Positions 1-11,589 of a stretch of DNA of 64,000 nucleotides are shown here, in pieces; position 1 is the stretch's first letter; each line of letters opens with the position of its first letter. The translations under genes were made by a program, and so were the position numbers. The stretch is from Jaltomata sinuosa. Its lineage: Eukaryota > Streptophyta > Magnoliopsida > Solanales > Solanaceae. The stretch is taken from positions 62,001-126,000 of the forward strand of contig QJPP01004121.1 in NCBI GenBank assembly GCA_003996215.1. Direction: 5' to 3'. The notes beneath the pieces are model-generated. The model saw only the letters and a list, made by a program, of their open reading frames with translations. It did no database searches and had not been told where the DNA came from.

Positions 1-2412
1 TTTATAATTGTGTTCATTATTGACATCTTGGTGTATTCCAAGAGCGAGATAGATTATGTGAAGTAGTTGAGAGTTGTACTTCAGAGATTGAGGGATGAGA
101 AGTTGTATGTTAAGTTCTTAAAGTGTGAGTTTTGGCTTAGTTTTGTGATGTTTTTAGGACATGTCGTGTCCAAGGATGGAATTATGGTTGATTCGGCCAA
201 GATTGAGATAGTTCGGGATTGGACTAGGCCTACTTCCTCTATTGAGATTAGGACTTTTGTTAGCTTGGATGGTTATTATAGATGGTTCGTACAAGGATTC
301 TATTCTATTGTAGCTCCATTGACTAAGTTGACCTAGAAGAATGTTATTTTCCAGTGGACCGATGAGTGTGAGGCAAATTTTCAAAAGCTCAAGGCCTTGT
401 TGACTTCGCTGTTTTGACCTTACTTGTAGAGAGTGAAGGCTTTACAATATATTGTGATGCATCCATGTTGGTCTTGGTGGTGTGTTGATACAAAAAGGAA
501 AGGTGATAGCCTATGCCTCGAGGCAGTTGAAGACTCATGAGAAGAACTACTCAACTCATTATTTGGAGTTGGCGGCTGTAGTATTTGTTTTGAAGTTGTG
601 TCGGTATCACTTGTATGGAGTTCATTGTGAGGTGTTCACCGATCATCATAGTCTTCAGTATATTTTTAGTCAAAAAAATTTGAATTTGAGATAACGCATA
701 TGGTTGGCGTTGTTGAAGGACTATGACATGACTATTCTCTATCACCCGAGTAAGGCCAATGTAGTGGTGGATGCCTTGAGTAGGAAGGCGATTAGTATGG
801 GTAGTCTTTCTATATTGGTGGCCGAGGAGTGACCTTTGGCGATTGATGTTCAACATTTGGCTAATAGCTTCATTAGACTTGATAATTCTGAGCCTGGTAA
901 GGTGCTTTCTTGTTTGAGGCACGATCTGTGTTATGGAATCAGATTAAGGGTAGGTAGTTTGAGAATGGAAAGTTGTGTATGATTTGGGACAAGGTGTTGA
1001 AAGGTGAGGCTAAGGAAGCAATTCTCGATTCTAAGGATGTTTTGAGAATCAAAGGTCAGATTTGTGTTCCTAGAGTAGGTGATTTAACTAGGGTGATCAT
1101 GGAACATGCTCATAGTTCAATTCTATTCATCCGAGGGCAGCCAAGATATATCATGACTTGAAGCAACATTATTGGTGGTGTAGGATGAAGAGGGATATCA
1201 CATAATTCATGGCTAAGTTTTTGAATTGTCAGCAAGTGAAATATGAATACCAGAGACCGGGTGGTATGACTCAAAGGATGCCTATACCAGAGTAGAAGTG
1301 GGAGCGTATCACTATGGACTTCATGATTAGGTTGCCTCAGACCTTGGGACGGTTTGACTCTATTTGGGTGATTGTGTATAGATTGACCAAATCAGCCCAT
1401 TTTATTCCAGTAAAGGTGACCTATAATGCAAAGAAATTGGCGAAGATCTACATTCGAGAGATAGTTTGGTTGCATGGTGTGCCCATTTCCATCATTTTCA
1501 TATAGAGGTATGCAGTTCACATCTCACTTTTAGGGTTGTATGCAACATGAGTTGGGTACTCAGTTGGAGATGAGTTCAACCTTTCTCCCCCAGACAAATA
1601 GCCAGTCAGAGTGGACTATTCAGGTTTTGGAGAATATGCTTTGAGCTTGTGTGATTGACTTTGGAAGTCATTTGGACAAGTTCTTGCCTTTATTGGAGTT
1701 CTCCTATAATAACAACTATTATTCCAACATTCAGATGACACCATTTAGAACATTATGTGGAAGAAAGTGTTGATCCTCGGTGGGTTGGTTTGATTCCTTT
1801 GAGGTTAGGCCTTGGGGTACTGATTTGTTGCGGGATTTGATGAATAAGGTGAAGTTGATTCATGACAGGCTCTTGGCAGACCAGAGTAGGAAAAAGAGTT
1901 ATGTTAATAAAAGGGTTCACAACCTTGAGTTCATGGTTAGTGAGCGGGTTTTGTTGAAAGTATCTCCCATGAAGGGTGTGCTGAGGTTTGGGAAGAAGGG
2001 CAAGCTTAGTCTGAGGTTTATTGACCCTTTTGAGATTCTTATGCGTATTGGGGAGGTGGCCTATGAGTTAACCTTAGATTTGAGTCTTTCAACCATTCAT
2101 CCTATTTTTCATGTCTCAATGCTGAAGAAGTACCATTCTGATGATGCCCATGTGATTCGTTAGGACTCGATAGAGTTGGACCAAAACCTACCTTTGAGGA
2201 AGAGCCTATAGCAATTTTGGATAGTCAAAGTAGGAAGTAGAGAGCCAAGGATATAGCATCAGTGAAAGTTCAAAGGAAGCATAGTCCAGTTGAGGAGGCT
2301 AGTTGGGAGATAGAGTTAGACATACGGAGTAGATATCGCCGGCTTTTTGGTAGGTCAGATACCTTTCTTACTCTCACATTCGAGGACAAATGTGTGTTTT
2401 AGTGGTGAATAA
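1..2412 (+). pseudogene. Degenerate Ty3 (chromovirus, Del/Tekay-like) pol, 3' part
   Basis: This is the 3' two-thirds of a Ty3-type polyprotein: end of reverse transcriptase, RNase H, integrase and a chromodomain-like tail. The window opens inside RT at the catalytic loop, which reads FIID before ILVYS rather than a two-aspartate form. Next come the RT thumb (FLGHVVSKDGI, 160-200) and RNase H (VIAYASRQLKTHEKNYS about 500-560, TDHHSLQYIF about 640-670, ending near 790). An integrase core lies near 1314-1500 (MDFMIRLPQ, then HGVPIS). The C-terminal integrase region is at 1780-2163 (HPIFHVSMLKKYH). A chromodomain-like stretch at about 2190-2345 supports the chromovirus assignment. Many stops and frameshifts break it, for example near 66, 334, 692, 830, 1500 and 2161, so it cannot be expressed. 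The gag end lies outside the window. Family and strand are secure; lineage is inferred from the chromodomain and the adjoining LTR. Confidence 0.9.
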
Positions 2413-4140
2413 TGTAACAACCCTCATGGTGATTTTTGGTTTTTTTTTTTATGTTTTGACTATTTTACCCCTCTTTATAATTGTATTTTAGTATTTATTG
2501 TTTGCGAGAGGGGGTGGTGCAGTCTTCAAGTTATTTGGTTGATTTTTAAGAGAGTTTTTTTATATTTTAGAAGGCCTTAAACTTGATACGGTTGACTTTG
2601 ATCAATATTTGGGGTTTGAAGCATTATATGAGAATTAGCTCTGGAATATCTTTTTAGGCTAGTAGCACTGTTGATTCGAGTTTCGAGACTTTTGAATGCA
2701 TCTTGAGTCACTGATTGGGAACTTAAAAATTTAGCCTATTGTTGACTTTGGTCAACATTTTTTGAAAATGACCTCCAATGGTAAATTCGACGATTCCATT
2801 GAGTCCGGAATATTGAATTTGTTCTAGTAGCATAGTTGGTTTGTGTTGATGGAATTCTAAACGCATTCTGAGGGTTCATTCGGGGAATTTTTGGCCTTCT
2901 CTCTCTGCTGGTGCAACTGCTAGCTGGTGCAGCTAAATACTTTATCACGATTGCGAGCATCTCCATTGCGATAGCGATGAAGCGGTCAATTATTTATCGT
3001 GATCTCAAGGCTTAGAATCGCGATCGTGATGGTCTGCCAGGTTGTTCATCGCGATTGCGTTGAGAAATTCATTGGCAGCGATTTAAAATTTTCTTTTTTC
3101 CATCCATTAACTTCATATCTCATCTTTGGAGCTCTGGAACTCAATTTTTAACGATTTTAAAATGGAATTTTGAGATTTCTTCATTTGGGTACGTTCTTAA
3201 TTTACTTTGCACATTCTGGGATGATTAGTCCATCAACTTACCTTCAAATATTTATTTTTCAATTTGGAATTTTGAAATTTTCTTGGTAAAGTTAAAGTTT
3301 GATAAATTGAGGATTTCATGCTCGATTTTTACTCCATGTTTGATGAAATTTTATATTTGAACTCCTTAATCTATGGGTAAATTGATTTTCTAATAAATTT
3401 GTGACTTTGTCCGTTCGAGCTCAGGGTTGAATTTTGAGTTGAACTCTTGAACCCAGATTAAAACTTTAGTTATATAGGTATTGTTGGACTCGTGTTTATG
3501 CATAAAACATACTTTTGATAGAGTAATTGCTTCAGAGGCAATTCGGAAGGGCAAAGCTTTTTGTTGAGTGTGCGGATCTTCCGTTAAGGTAAGTTGAGAC
3601 TTTTTTTGACTCTCTTTCAAAGTGTTTATGTGTTATATGTGCACTTGGAGAGTAATGGGAATTTGGGGGTCTTATATAGATGAGGTGACAAGAATCTATG
3701 TCGATTTCGGTGTACTAAGAGAAGTAAAATCGGATTGCTTATGTGAATTGCATGTTCTTCCCTTTTCTTCGTGATTAAGTTGAGTTTGGCCTTGTAGGCC
3801 TGGATTGAGATATTTGTGTATTGGGCCTTGTGATCCCGGAATGTGATATTGTATAGAGTTTTTCTCCATTGATCATGTATACTCACTCACATCCATATCA
3901 TGGCATGGTTAAAAATTTGTTTATAAGAATATTGATTTTTGACTTGCATGCCCGATGAAAAAGTCTTTCAGGTGGTTTTACTGATTTTTGACTTGCATCC
4001 CTGATGAGAAAGTGTTATGGGTGATTTTACTGATTATACTTGCATGCCCAATGGGAAATTATTTCGGGTGGCCTGATGAGAAATGGTTCTGGGTGGATTC
4101 ATAATTTTCATGCCTGATGGAAAACTATTCTGAGTGGGTA
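2413..4140 (+). mobile_element. 3' LTR of the first Ty3 element (start clear, end uncertain)
   Basis: The LTR starts at tgtaacaaccctca, directly after the pol tail and a short end-of-element sequence (tcgaggacaaatg, about 2381-2393). That is where a Del/Tekay-type element changes from internal region to LTR. The purine tract before it is degraded. No ORF of note lies inside. Around 3930-4130 there are four or five loose copies of a phrase of the type 'tgcatgcc(c)gatgagaaa...gggtgg'. No clean CA end or target duplication was found. The end is set where sequence resembling a different LTR (the 5547-8086 type) begins. Confidence 0.6.
2935..3085. repeat. Cluster of ATCGCGAT-type palindromic motifs inside the LTR
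   Basis: About 150 bases hold repeated variants of atcgcgat and cgcgat(t/c)gcg (for example atcgcgatcgtgatgg and catcgcgattgcg) in otherwise AT-rich LTR sequence. They lie roughly 520-670 bases into the LTR. Comparable but sequence-unrelated clusters occur in the other Ty3 LTRs of this window (see findings). Function is unknown; a regulatory or structural role is only an inference. Confidence 0.55.
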
Positions 4141-4730
4141 TACAGACCGAGTCATGAGAATCATCCAGTGGCCCTGAACCACAGTTTTCCCAACTCGATG
4201 GCCTAAGGCGACGAGCATGGCATCCTCTATGGAACATAGGCCCCACCGTGATAATGACCCAGTGGCCTTTCCCAACCCTTCCTATGTTAAGACGGGCGGT
4301 CACCACGGGCGTCCCAGTTGTGACGGGCCATGGGAACCCACCGTGGAAATAATCCAGCAACCCCAGACACTCAGCCAGTTATTCTGATGACCTAGTCGGA
4401 TGGGCCATCGTGGTACTGACGCCCGTCAGGTATCCTGTCTGGCAGGAAATTTCCTGCAATCCTTCCTTTAAGTCAGGGGTAATTTGATTTTATCCCTTAT
4501 TAGCCTAAACCTTTCCCATTTGTCTCATTCTAAATTCCAAAAAGGGAAATAACTTTACTCCTCCGAGCTTCAAGCTCCAAGATAAGGATCTCCATTTCCT
4601 AGTTTCCATCCATTAAAGTTCTAGCTTAGAAGTCTTCAATATTATGTCTCATTGTAGAAGTTCTTCAAGTTGCAGCTCCTAGATATGCTAGGGAATAGAG
4701 GAGAAGTCTTGGATAGTGTAAGATACAAGA
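4141..4730 (+). mobile_element. Fragment of an LTR related to the one at 5547-8086
   Basis: The stretch shares with 5930-6420 the same succession of elements: a GACGGGC/GCCCGTC-rich cluster (4185-4440), an ag(g)ggtaatttgat-like AT-rich tract, an aaaaaggg promoter-side segment and a CT-rich leader with repeated 'agttcttcaag' phrases. It is therefore read as a partial second copy of that LTR family, same orientation, abutting the previous LTR. Neither end is defined and it has no coding capacity. Confidence 0.5.
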
Positions 4731-5546
4731 AATCATAAGGTAAACATAGTTAAAAGCTTAGATAGTGTGATGAAATACATATGGGCTTTTGTTGTACACG
4801 ACTAGTGATCCCATTGGTTAAGAGCTCAAGGTTAGTTGGTTTTTGTGATAAGAAGGGACATTATTCTTAGAGGGTAACTCTAGATGCAAGATATGTAGTC
4901 GAGATAGGATTGAACATGGTTGAAGAAGGTAGTCAGACTCAGACCTTAGTATCTATAGGTGTGCTGGTGAAAATTTTAGTTGTAAATGGTAAGTGTGTTG
5001 TTCAGGGAAGTTAGTGTAGTTAAAAAGGTGATCTTAAGCTTAAAAGTTATCAACTGTGTTGTTTAGGCATGAATAGTCTTGTTCTTACTCCCTGCCCAGG
5101 GTGCTCATATAATATCAGTTCAGACCTACCGGTAATCATTCCTAAGGCCAGAAGACCCTACATTTAGCTAAGTCCATGGTAGTAAGTTCAGTTTAGAAAA
5201 GAATAGTTTTCTTGTATAGCTACTCCTCTCAGTTTGATATTTCATTCAATTGACTATGATCCCTAAGAATGTGTTCGATCGCTATGAGTTTCAGCCGAGT
5301 CCTTACTCTTAATCCCGACCAGTTATCATGTTAGATATTGGATTTCATGTCCCATCATCTATACCTATGCTCTCAGTATGCATACATGTTCCTTGAATCC
5401 ATCTAAGTTTATATTTCAATCATAAATCCGTTACCACAAAGTATTTCATCTTTTAGAACTACGTTGATAGGATCGCAACCCTTTCCCCTTCCAATCTCAA
5501 CTTAGTAGTTTTCATTCGAGGACGAATGATCCCAAGGGGGAGATAT
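4731..5546 (+). mobile_element. 3' internal tail of a Ty3 element with purine tract
   Basis: No usable ORF is visible. The right end carries the signature of a chromovirus 3' end: attcgaggacgaatgatcc at 5514-5532, then the purine tract caagggggaga (about 5533-5543), then the LTR beginning at 5547. The left part (4731-5510) has no recognisable domain and may be the spacer behind a deleted pol. The identification of the right 40 bases is strong; the origin of the rest is inferred. Confidence 0.6.
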
Positions 5547-8086
5547 TATAACACCCCAGAAATTCTAAACCAAGATCTGAACCGTTCTTCATGCATTCTT
5601 AGACTTGAACTAGATAAAAAAAAAATTACATCCAAGTATTAAGATCAATTCCTATGTTTGAATGAGTGTTAGATGTGAATTGATGTCATAAGGGACCCCT
5701 AGCTCAAAGTTATGTTGAAAGCCCTTCTACCAATTTAGTTTTCATGTACGTTCTTACTAGGGTCCACTTCAAACAATTATAAATCCTAGAATTTAAAGAT
5801 TTAAGTATCCTAGTACCCACCAAATTAAAGGTATTTGAATTCTTCTTTCCAACGCCACCGACTGCTCATTAATTCGAGTCTGGAGTAAAAAGATATGGGC
5901 ATTTTAGTGAAGCACTGTCAGCTGTGAAAAATCCGACGGCCTGGCCGATAGGCGTGGCAAATTCTGACGGGCGTCCCAGACGCCCGTGGTGACAACGACG
6001 ACCCATGGTGGCAGGGCGTGGAAATCAGCCAGTGAGCCTATTTGATCCCCGTGAAGGCCACGGTTGGGTCCGACGGCCCATGGGAAGCCCCGTCTGGCAA
6101 TTTTTCTACACTTTTTTCAACATTTAAATTGGGGGTAGTTTAGTCCTTTCCTTACCCCAGGTCCTTCCCCTCATCTTTTAAACACCCAAAAGGGGTTATT
6201 CCTCATAAGAACATCAATCTATCTCTAAATAATTCCCTCAAGACCCTAAGGAAAGATACCTAGGGTTTCAAGCAAGCAAGATCATAGAAGCTCAAGCAAG
6301 AAAGTCTCTCAAGAGTTTTCTTTCGGATTTCTTCTCCAAGTCTCCACCTCTAACCTTAGGGAATCTTCTCCAAGCTTCATCCCCAAAAATCTAGTTAGAA
6401 GTTCTTCATGTTTCAGGTATGTGGTTATTCAACACGGGTTCCTTTCACCCTTGTGCCCAAAACCTCAGCCTTCTAAATTGATTTTTATTAATTGCTAAAT
6501 TAGGGTTCTCACCCAATTGTCATGGGTTTCTCTATAAATTATTTCCTCATGATTCTTCTATCTAGTTTAACTCTAAATTGTATGATTTTGCATGGATTTT
6601 TATAAGTGATTTCCTATTCATGATTTTAAGGCTAATCCTTGTCCAATTTATGAAATTAGGGTTCTTACCCAAATTGGAGAAAACTTATGGGTTTAGTTTT
6701 AAAGAATCAATCCATGGTCTCTCACCACTTATCTATGGTTTTTTTGAGTTCCTTAATCGATTTCACAAGACCATGCATGAAGAGTGAATTCTAGTATTCT
6801 TTCATTAAATTGCATCTTTTCAAGTAAAGGTTTGGCATGTTTAGATAACATGGCCTCTAGTATGATGAAATTGCATGCCTACTTCTTCAAGTTAGGAATT
6901 TAGAAAGAAAAGTGTATTTTGACTCGTGGCTATACTAGGCCCTAAGACCTGCATGACATTAGATATGTCCTTATGCTTTCAAATAGATTTGACATCAGAT
7001 ATGTCTTTATGCCTTCAAACAGACTTGACATCAGATATGTCACTAGTTATGATCAGTTTTGGCATCATATATTCCCCAGTATTATATGAGCTATATGTAT
7101 GTTTTGGGAGTAGTATTTAGTACTGAGTTGGACAGGGTGAGAGCACCCTTAGTCCCAGAACTACATGCCCCCGTAGGTTTATAAGTCCTCTCTATTGGGC
7201 ATCAAATTAGTGATCACGCCATAATCATGCCTCTATACCCTGGCAAGGTATATTGGGTCCTCTCGATGGAGCGTATACATCAGATTCCATGTAGCTCACA
7301 TGGTCTATGTAGGTTAGAGATCCTCCCACAGAAATGGTTTCAAGCTTTTAAGTGCATTGACTCTTTGCTTTTAGATATCAGACTTTCTACTATTACTATG
7401 GTCCTAAAGGTGTTTTCAGCTTATGATATTGCATTGAGTCATTCAATTACATATTTTACTATCATTACATGACTTAAGTTTATGCTATGCTTTAAGCATG
7501 TTTTACCACGACATATGCACGATATCAGTTTTAACCATGCTTTCAAGTATATTTTATCATGACATATGCATATATCTCATACTCAGTACATTCCATAGTA
7601 CTGACCGTATACCTCTTTATGCTGCATCCTATCATAATTTAGATTTAGTAGATCACCCCCAGATTCAAGGCTAGTAGATCAACAGCACATCCAACCAGTT
7701 TGGTGAGTCCTCCTTATTCGAGGACTTGGAGTTTACTTTTGTTTCAGTATTTAGTTTGTTTATTTAGTATTAAGAGTTAGCTGGGGACTTGTCCCACCAA
7801 CTCGTCAGTAGTAGAGGCTTTCAGACATAGAGTCAGATATTTAACATAATTAAGATTGTCATCTTTAGTCTTATATTTTTATAACAGATCAAGTTGCTCG
7901 TTACTTACATATAAGTCTAAGACAGACTTTTTCGTTCCTTTCAGTGTTGCCCTCTGTTTTCGCTTCTTTGTCAACAATCTTTAAGTTCCATGCCTTAATA
8001 TGCACAGAGCGGGTTAATCTCTTGAGAATACATATGAAATCTTGGGTCCGTGTTACAATTGCAAGGGTGTAGCTCAGAGCGTGACA
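5547..8086 (+). mobile_element. Full-length Ty3 (Del/Tekay-like) LTR, about 2.54 kb
   Basis: The left end reads tataacaccccag right after a purine tract (the usual TG end appears as TA). The right end reads gagcgtgaca, followed by a tRNA-iMet-type primer site. A GACGG/GGGCGTC-rich cluster lies at 5930-6090. A candidate TATA-like region (cttttaaacaccc, about 6175) is followed by a leader-like CT/A-rich stretch. No gene is present; short open frames inside it are chance. Uniquely in this window, this LTR has 3'-end internal sequence on its left and 5' leader sequence on its right, as in the middle LTR of a tandem or recombined pair. Confidence 0.8.
6950..7045 (+). repeat. Short tandem repeat in the LTR (about 36-39 bp unit)
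   Basis: Three consecutive copies of a unit containing gacatcagatatgtc followed by ttatgc(c/t)ttcaaa(c/t)aga occur here. It is a local minisatellite inside the 5547-8086 LTR. No function can be assigned. Confidence 0.7.
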
Positions 8087-8235
8087 AACTTTGTCATCAG
8101 AGCCAATCAGGTTCAAGAGTCCTAGATTGTTCTAAAGCCACGTTAAGAGCAGATCAGACGCCTTAGATTCTTCTCGCATGGAGTTTGAAGTGCGTGCGCA
8201 TACTACAGTTGTTGTGGTTTATAGGAGAGGCTACG
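8087..8235 (+). mobile_element. Primer-binding site and 5' leader stub of a Ty3 element
   Basis: Directly after the LTR end comes ttgtcatcagagcc (8091-8104), a decayed match to the tRNA-iMet-type primer site seen as tggtatcagagc in other elements here. It continues into a leader-like sequence to about 8235 (gagaggctacggagat). The element is cut there: no gag follows. This supports a recombined element rather than a normal 3' LTR. Confidence 0.6.
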
Positions 8236-8377
8236 GAGATTGTGACACTCCGCTTCTTTATACTCTTAGGAGGCGAGAAACTCCCATTCCCTTCTCCTCC
8301 GTTGGGAATGAAATTATGCTCCATGTCCCCCTTTCACAGAAAATGAAGAGATGAATTGATATATTTATTGAATTCGT

Positions 8378-8407
8378 CGGGACTGATGGGGCTCGAACCC
8401 ACAGCTT
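8378..8407 (-). tRNA. trnD-GUC: 3' end of a plastid-type trnD-GUC (tRNA fragment)
   Basis: On the minus strand these 30 bases read as the T-arm and acceptor 3' half of an organellar tRNA-Asp: gtgggttcgagccccat followed by cagtcccg. The D-arm and anticodon are missing, so it is not a functional gene. Flanking sequence (8236-8509) is unlike the neighbouring LTRs and may belong to the same organelle-derived insertion, but I cannot confirm that from memory. The tRNA identity rests on recognition of the 3' half only. Confidence 0.5.
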
Positions 8408-8509
8408 ATTTTTTAATCTTCTTATTACCTGCAGGAGTCCCACTGCCATTAGCACCTTTTTAAACGACCTGCAAATCAGCTCCAATTGATGCCCAACGTT
8501 CAAATTCTA

Positions 8510-11500
8510 TCCTTGGATCCATTAATTTCCCTCAGTCTCCATCTATTGTACGAAGATGCTACATTGTTCATGTTTTAGAATATCCTAGAAATTGCCATGT
8601 GGCATCCACAACATTTCTCTCCGTAAGATACGATAGGATTCCCTCAAAAGCACCAGTTATTGATCAATTTTGTAACAAAGAGTACCTACGTGCCCTCATC
8701 TTGTGTATTTGGATTTCAAAATTGAAATCCCCAATCCTTATCCGAGATTTTCCCAATATTTTCCCCCTCAAATTCAATTCTAAAACCCCTCTTATATATA
8801 TCCCTTCCCCTCTCCGTTGAGGGTCAGATTTTTGGGGTTGACAACCAAATTTTCTTTGAAATTTTTGGGTATTAAAGGGGCATTCCTTATACCTTAAGAA
8901 AAACTAAAGAATTCTCATTCAAAATTGTCTCTGAATCTGTGATTTTGGAAGTGAAGTTAGAGTTTTAGGGTTGGTGGAATTGTCATTTTTTGACTCATTG
9001 TCTCAAATCGCTGCTCCCCAATAAAGTAAAATGCTCTCGCCCTTTCATTTTTTATGTAGTTCTGAATGTAATTTTGTGTCTTTCCTTAAGTCATTGTATC
9101 ATTTTACTACTGTGTTATTATTATAAGATAAGGTGAAATTACTCAAGAGAACAAGTCTTATAAGGAGTGTTTGATCGGGAATTGCCTATTTGAGTCTACT
9201 GTCACAATTTGTTGCCTTTACTTTTAGCTTAATTAATTTGGATTCTCAGATCATTTTAAGATCAAAATAAGAATAGTTAAGCTCAAATAATGGGTTTAAA
9301 AGTATATATGACAGAATGATTACGATTAGGCAAGTTCATTGGCTTTGAAGAATGTTGAAACCTTAGTATTTGAGTATGTTTTCGATATGGAAAATCTCCC
9401 CAAATGAAATAGTTTTGAACATTTTCTCTTTTGTTCATCAAGTTGTTTTCTTGAAAATGACCCCTACTGTTAACTATGATATCACAAATTAATCCACATC
9501 TAAATGTTTGAAGTGTAAAGCAAGTTCCTCTGTGTTTTCTCTTGCACTTCAATAATTTGTTCGAGAATTTGATTAACTCTCCTTAAAAGTAAGCCATTTA
9601 GCTTGATTCTTGTCTCAATGAATCTGCCGGCATGTTTATATTAATCTTTCTGCTGATTCTCTTATCATTATCTTGTCATGATGAATTTTATTTACTTTAA
9701 AATAATGCATTTCAATTTGCTCTTAGTTGATTGTATTTTCTAAATCCAAGGATACTCACTGATTAGAGTCCCCTAGTCATCTGTTGTTAGGTCTTTTTTG
9801 ATTGTTTTAAACCTCGTATATTTATTTATTAAAGTTTCTTCGATTGAATCTGCCGCGCACCCCCTCTAAATCTTTCATGACTAATTGTGATCTTAATGTT
9901 TACTAGTTCACATTTGATTTGATAAGTTAGAGATTAGCAGGAGTTTTGAATTAACTCCTTAAGTTAACTGCTTGTGTTTGAATCATATAAAATGATAGTT
10001 TAGATTTAAAAAAATGCATGGCATGTTTGAACTTGCTTACTTAGAGCTCCTCTGGTTATGTTAAGCAGATTCCCATCAATTAGAATTCTTGGTTATCATT
10101 TAGGTAGTTTCCCTCATATACTAATCTTTACTTCCCTATCTCTTTTGCATGAACTCTTCCATATGAGTCCACAATGGACACTCTTCTCTCTGCATTATCT
10201 GCTAGGTTAAATGAGCCTAACAACATCATTTGAGTCAAGCCTCTTCAAGCCAAAAACAGAGCTGGTATATGCTGATATACAACGATGAATGAAGAAAAGG
10301 AAGCTGATATACAGGTGGAAGGCAAGATATACATATATGCGACTGATATGCAGTCGTATATGTGTGATGAATGATATGTGAAGGAAAAGGTCTAGTATAC
10401 AGCTGGTATACATGGCTGATATACAAGTGGAGGAAATGGACCAAAGGTCCGTAGATTAAGGTCCAAAGTTTGGACAACCTTAGTAATGGGCCGAAACAGG
10501 GGCCCAAATCTCTAATCTCTCTTTTCTTTTCTTTTGTATTTAATTTATTTGTGTTATTTGTATTAACTAACTTTAATTTAATTAATCTAAATAAATCCCC
10601 TAAAGTATTGTCATCTTCATTTTATCTCTGCTTTTTTCCCCTTATTTCACTTGCTTCAAGGTTTCTTACCTAATTGGTTTTATCAAAAAAGAAATAGAAT
10701 TAAAATAAACTTTGTGATTAATTTCTTAAAAAAAGAGTGGGTGGTATAATAAGTTTTCTTTCATCTAATTTGGCTACCTTCATCCTTAAGTGTTAAAAGC
10801 TTCATTGTTAGTTTAGTATAATTCCTCGATATAGGATATACGCGTTTCTCACCTAAGCCACTCTTTTCAAAAATAAAATCAAGAAGACTCTTTCGAATTT
10901 AAGTTTGTTGAAATAATTCTCTAACTTTCTTTATTTGTTTTAGATTGAAATTTCTTCAAAAAAGTTCTTCAAGTTAAGATTTCTACCACTTTATCTAGCA
11001 AAAATTACTTTTTCTTTAAATTACCTCCTTTATGAATCAAGACGTTTCCTATAATATTTAGATAGTCTTTATAAGTTGGTTGAAAAATAAAATTTCTATT
11101 CTCCTTTATTCGAATAAATTGATATTTTCAAAAGTCTTCTTATTAAGTAGATTTTTTGTTAAAGTATTCATATATTGACTTGATTTATTATTTCTTATAA
11201 TCTAATTTTGCAACTCTTTTATTTTAATAAATTGTCATCCTCATAATTTCTTTAAGAATAGATCCTTAATAACTTTATTGATTTTAAGTCATTTTTGCAA
11301 AAAATAGTCACTTTACAAGTTAGTCAAAATTATTTTTTGGTCAACTGTATTTTAAACGAACGTTTTTAACTGCTTTAAAATCCTTCTTAAGATGTTACTT
11401 GAATCCTTAGCCATTTTCTCTAATTTTAAAGATTTATTTCTGTATTTAAGTCTTTGAAATTGTTTTAAGTTTTCTTAATTTTTTTATGAAAATTATGTGG

Positions 11501-11510
11501 CGACTCTATT
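8510..11510. mobile_element. Non-coding, LTR-like sequence (possibly Tat/Ogre type)
   Basis: Three kilobases with no credible coding region. A TATA-like ttatatatatccc sits near 8790-8802, followed by a leader-like stretch. A cluster of (a)gctg(a/g)tatac motifs lies at 10255-10430. The right part is AT-rich with a conspicuous cctcgatataggatatacgc at about 10827. Near 11498 there is gtggcgactc, resembling the LTR/primer-site junction known for Tat/Ogre elements. These features suggest a very long Ty3 LTR, but no second copy, TG/CA ends or duplication are visible. It could also be several unrelated fragments. Confidence 0.35.
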
Positions 11511-11589
11511 TGTTTAAAAAATTATTTTAGAATTTTCTTTAAAGTTTTGAAATGATTTTAAAGTGTCAAAAACTATTTTCTTTTTAAAT

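Noticed and set aside
4034..4360. Minus-strand open frame of 108 codons in the LTR fragment
   Set aside because: It lies across LTR promoter-type sequence with GACGGGC motifs; the translation is low-content and shows no domain, so it is a chance frame.
6578..7472. Small plus-strand frames in the long LTR
   Set aside because: Non-coding LTR sequence with chance frames of 60-80 codons, including the minisatellite at 6950-7045.
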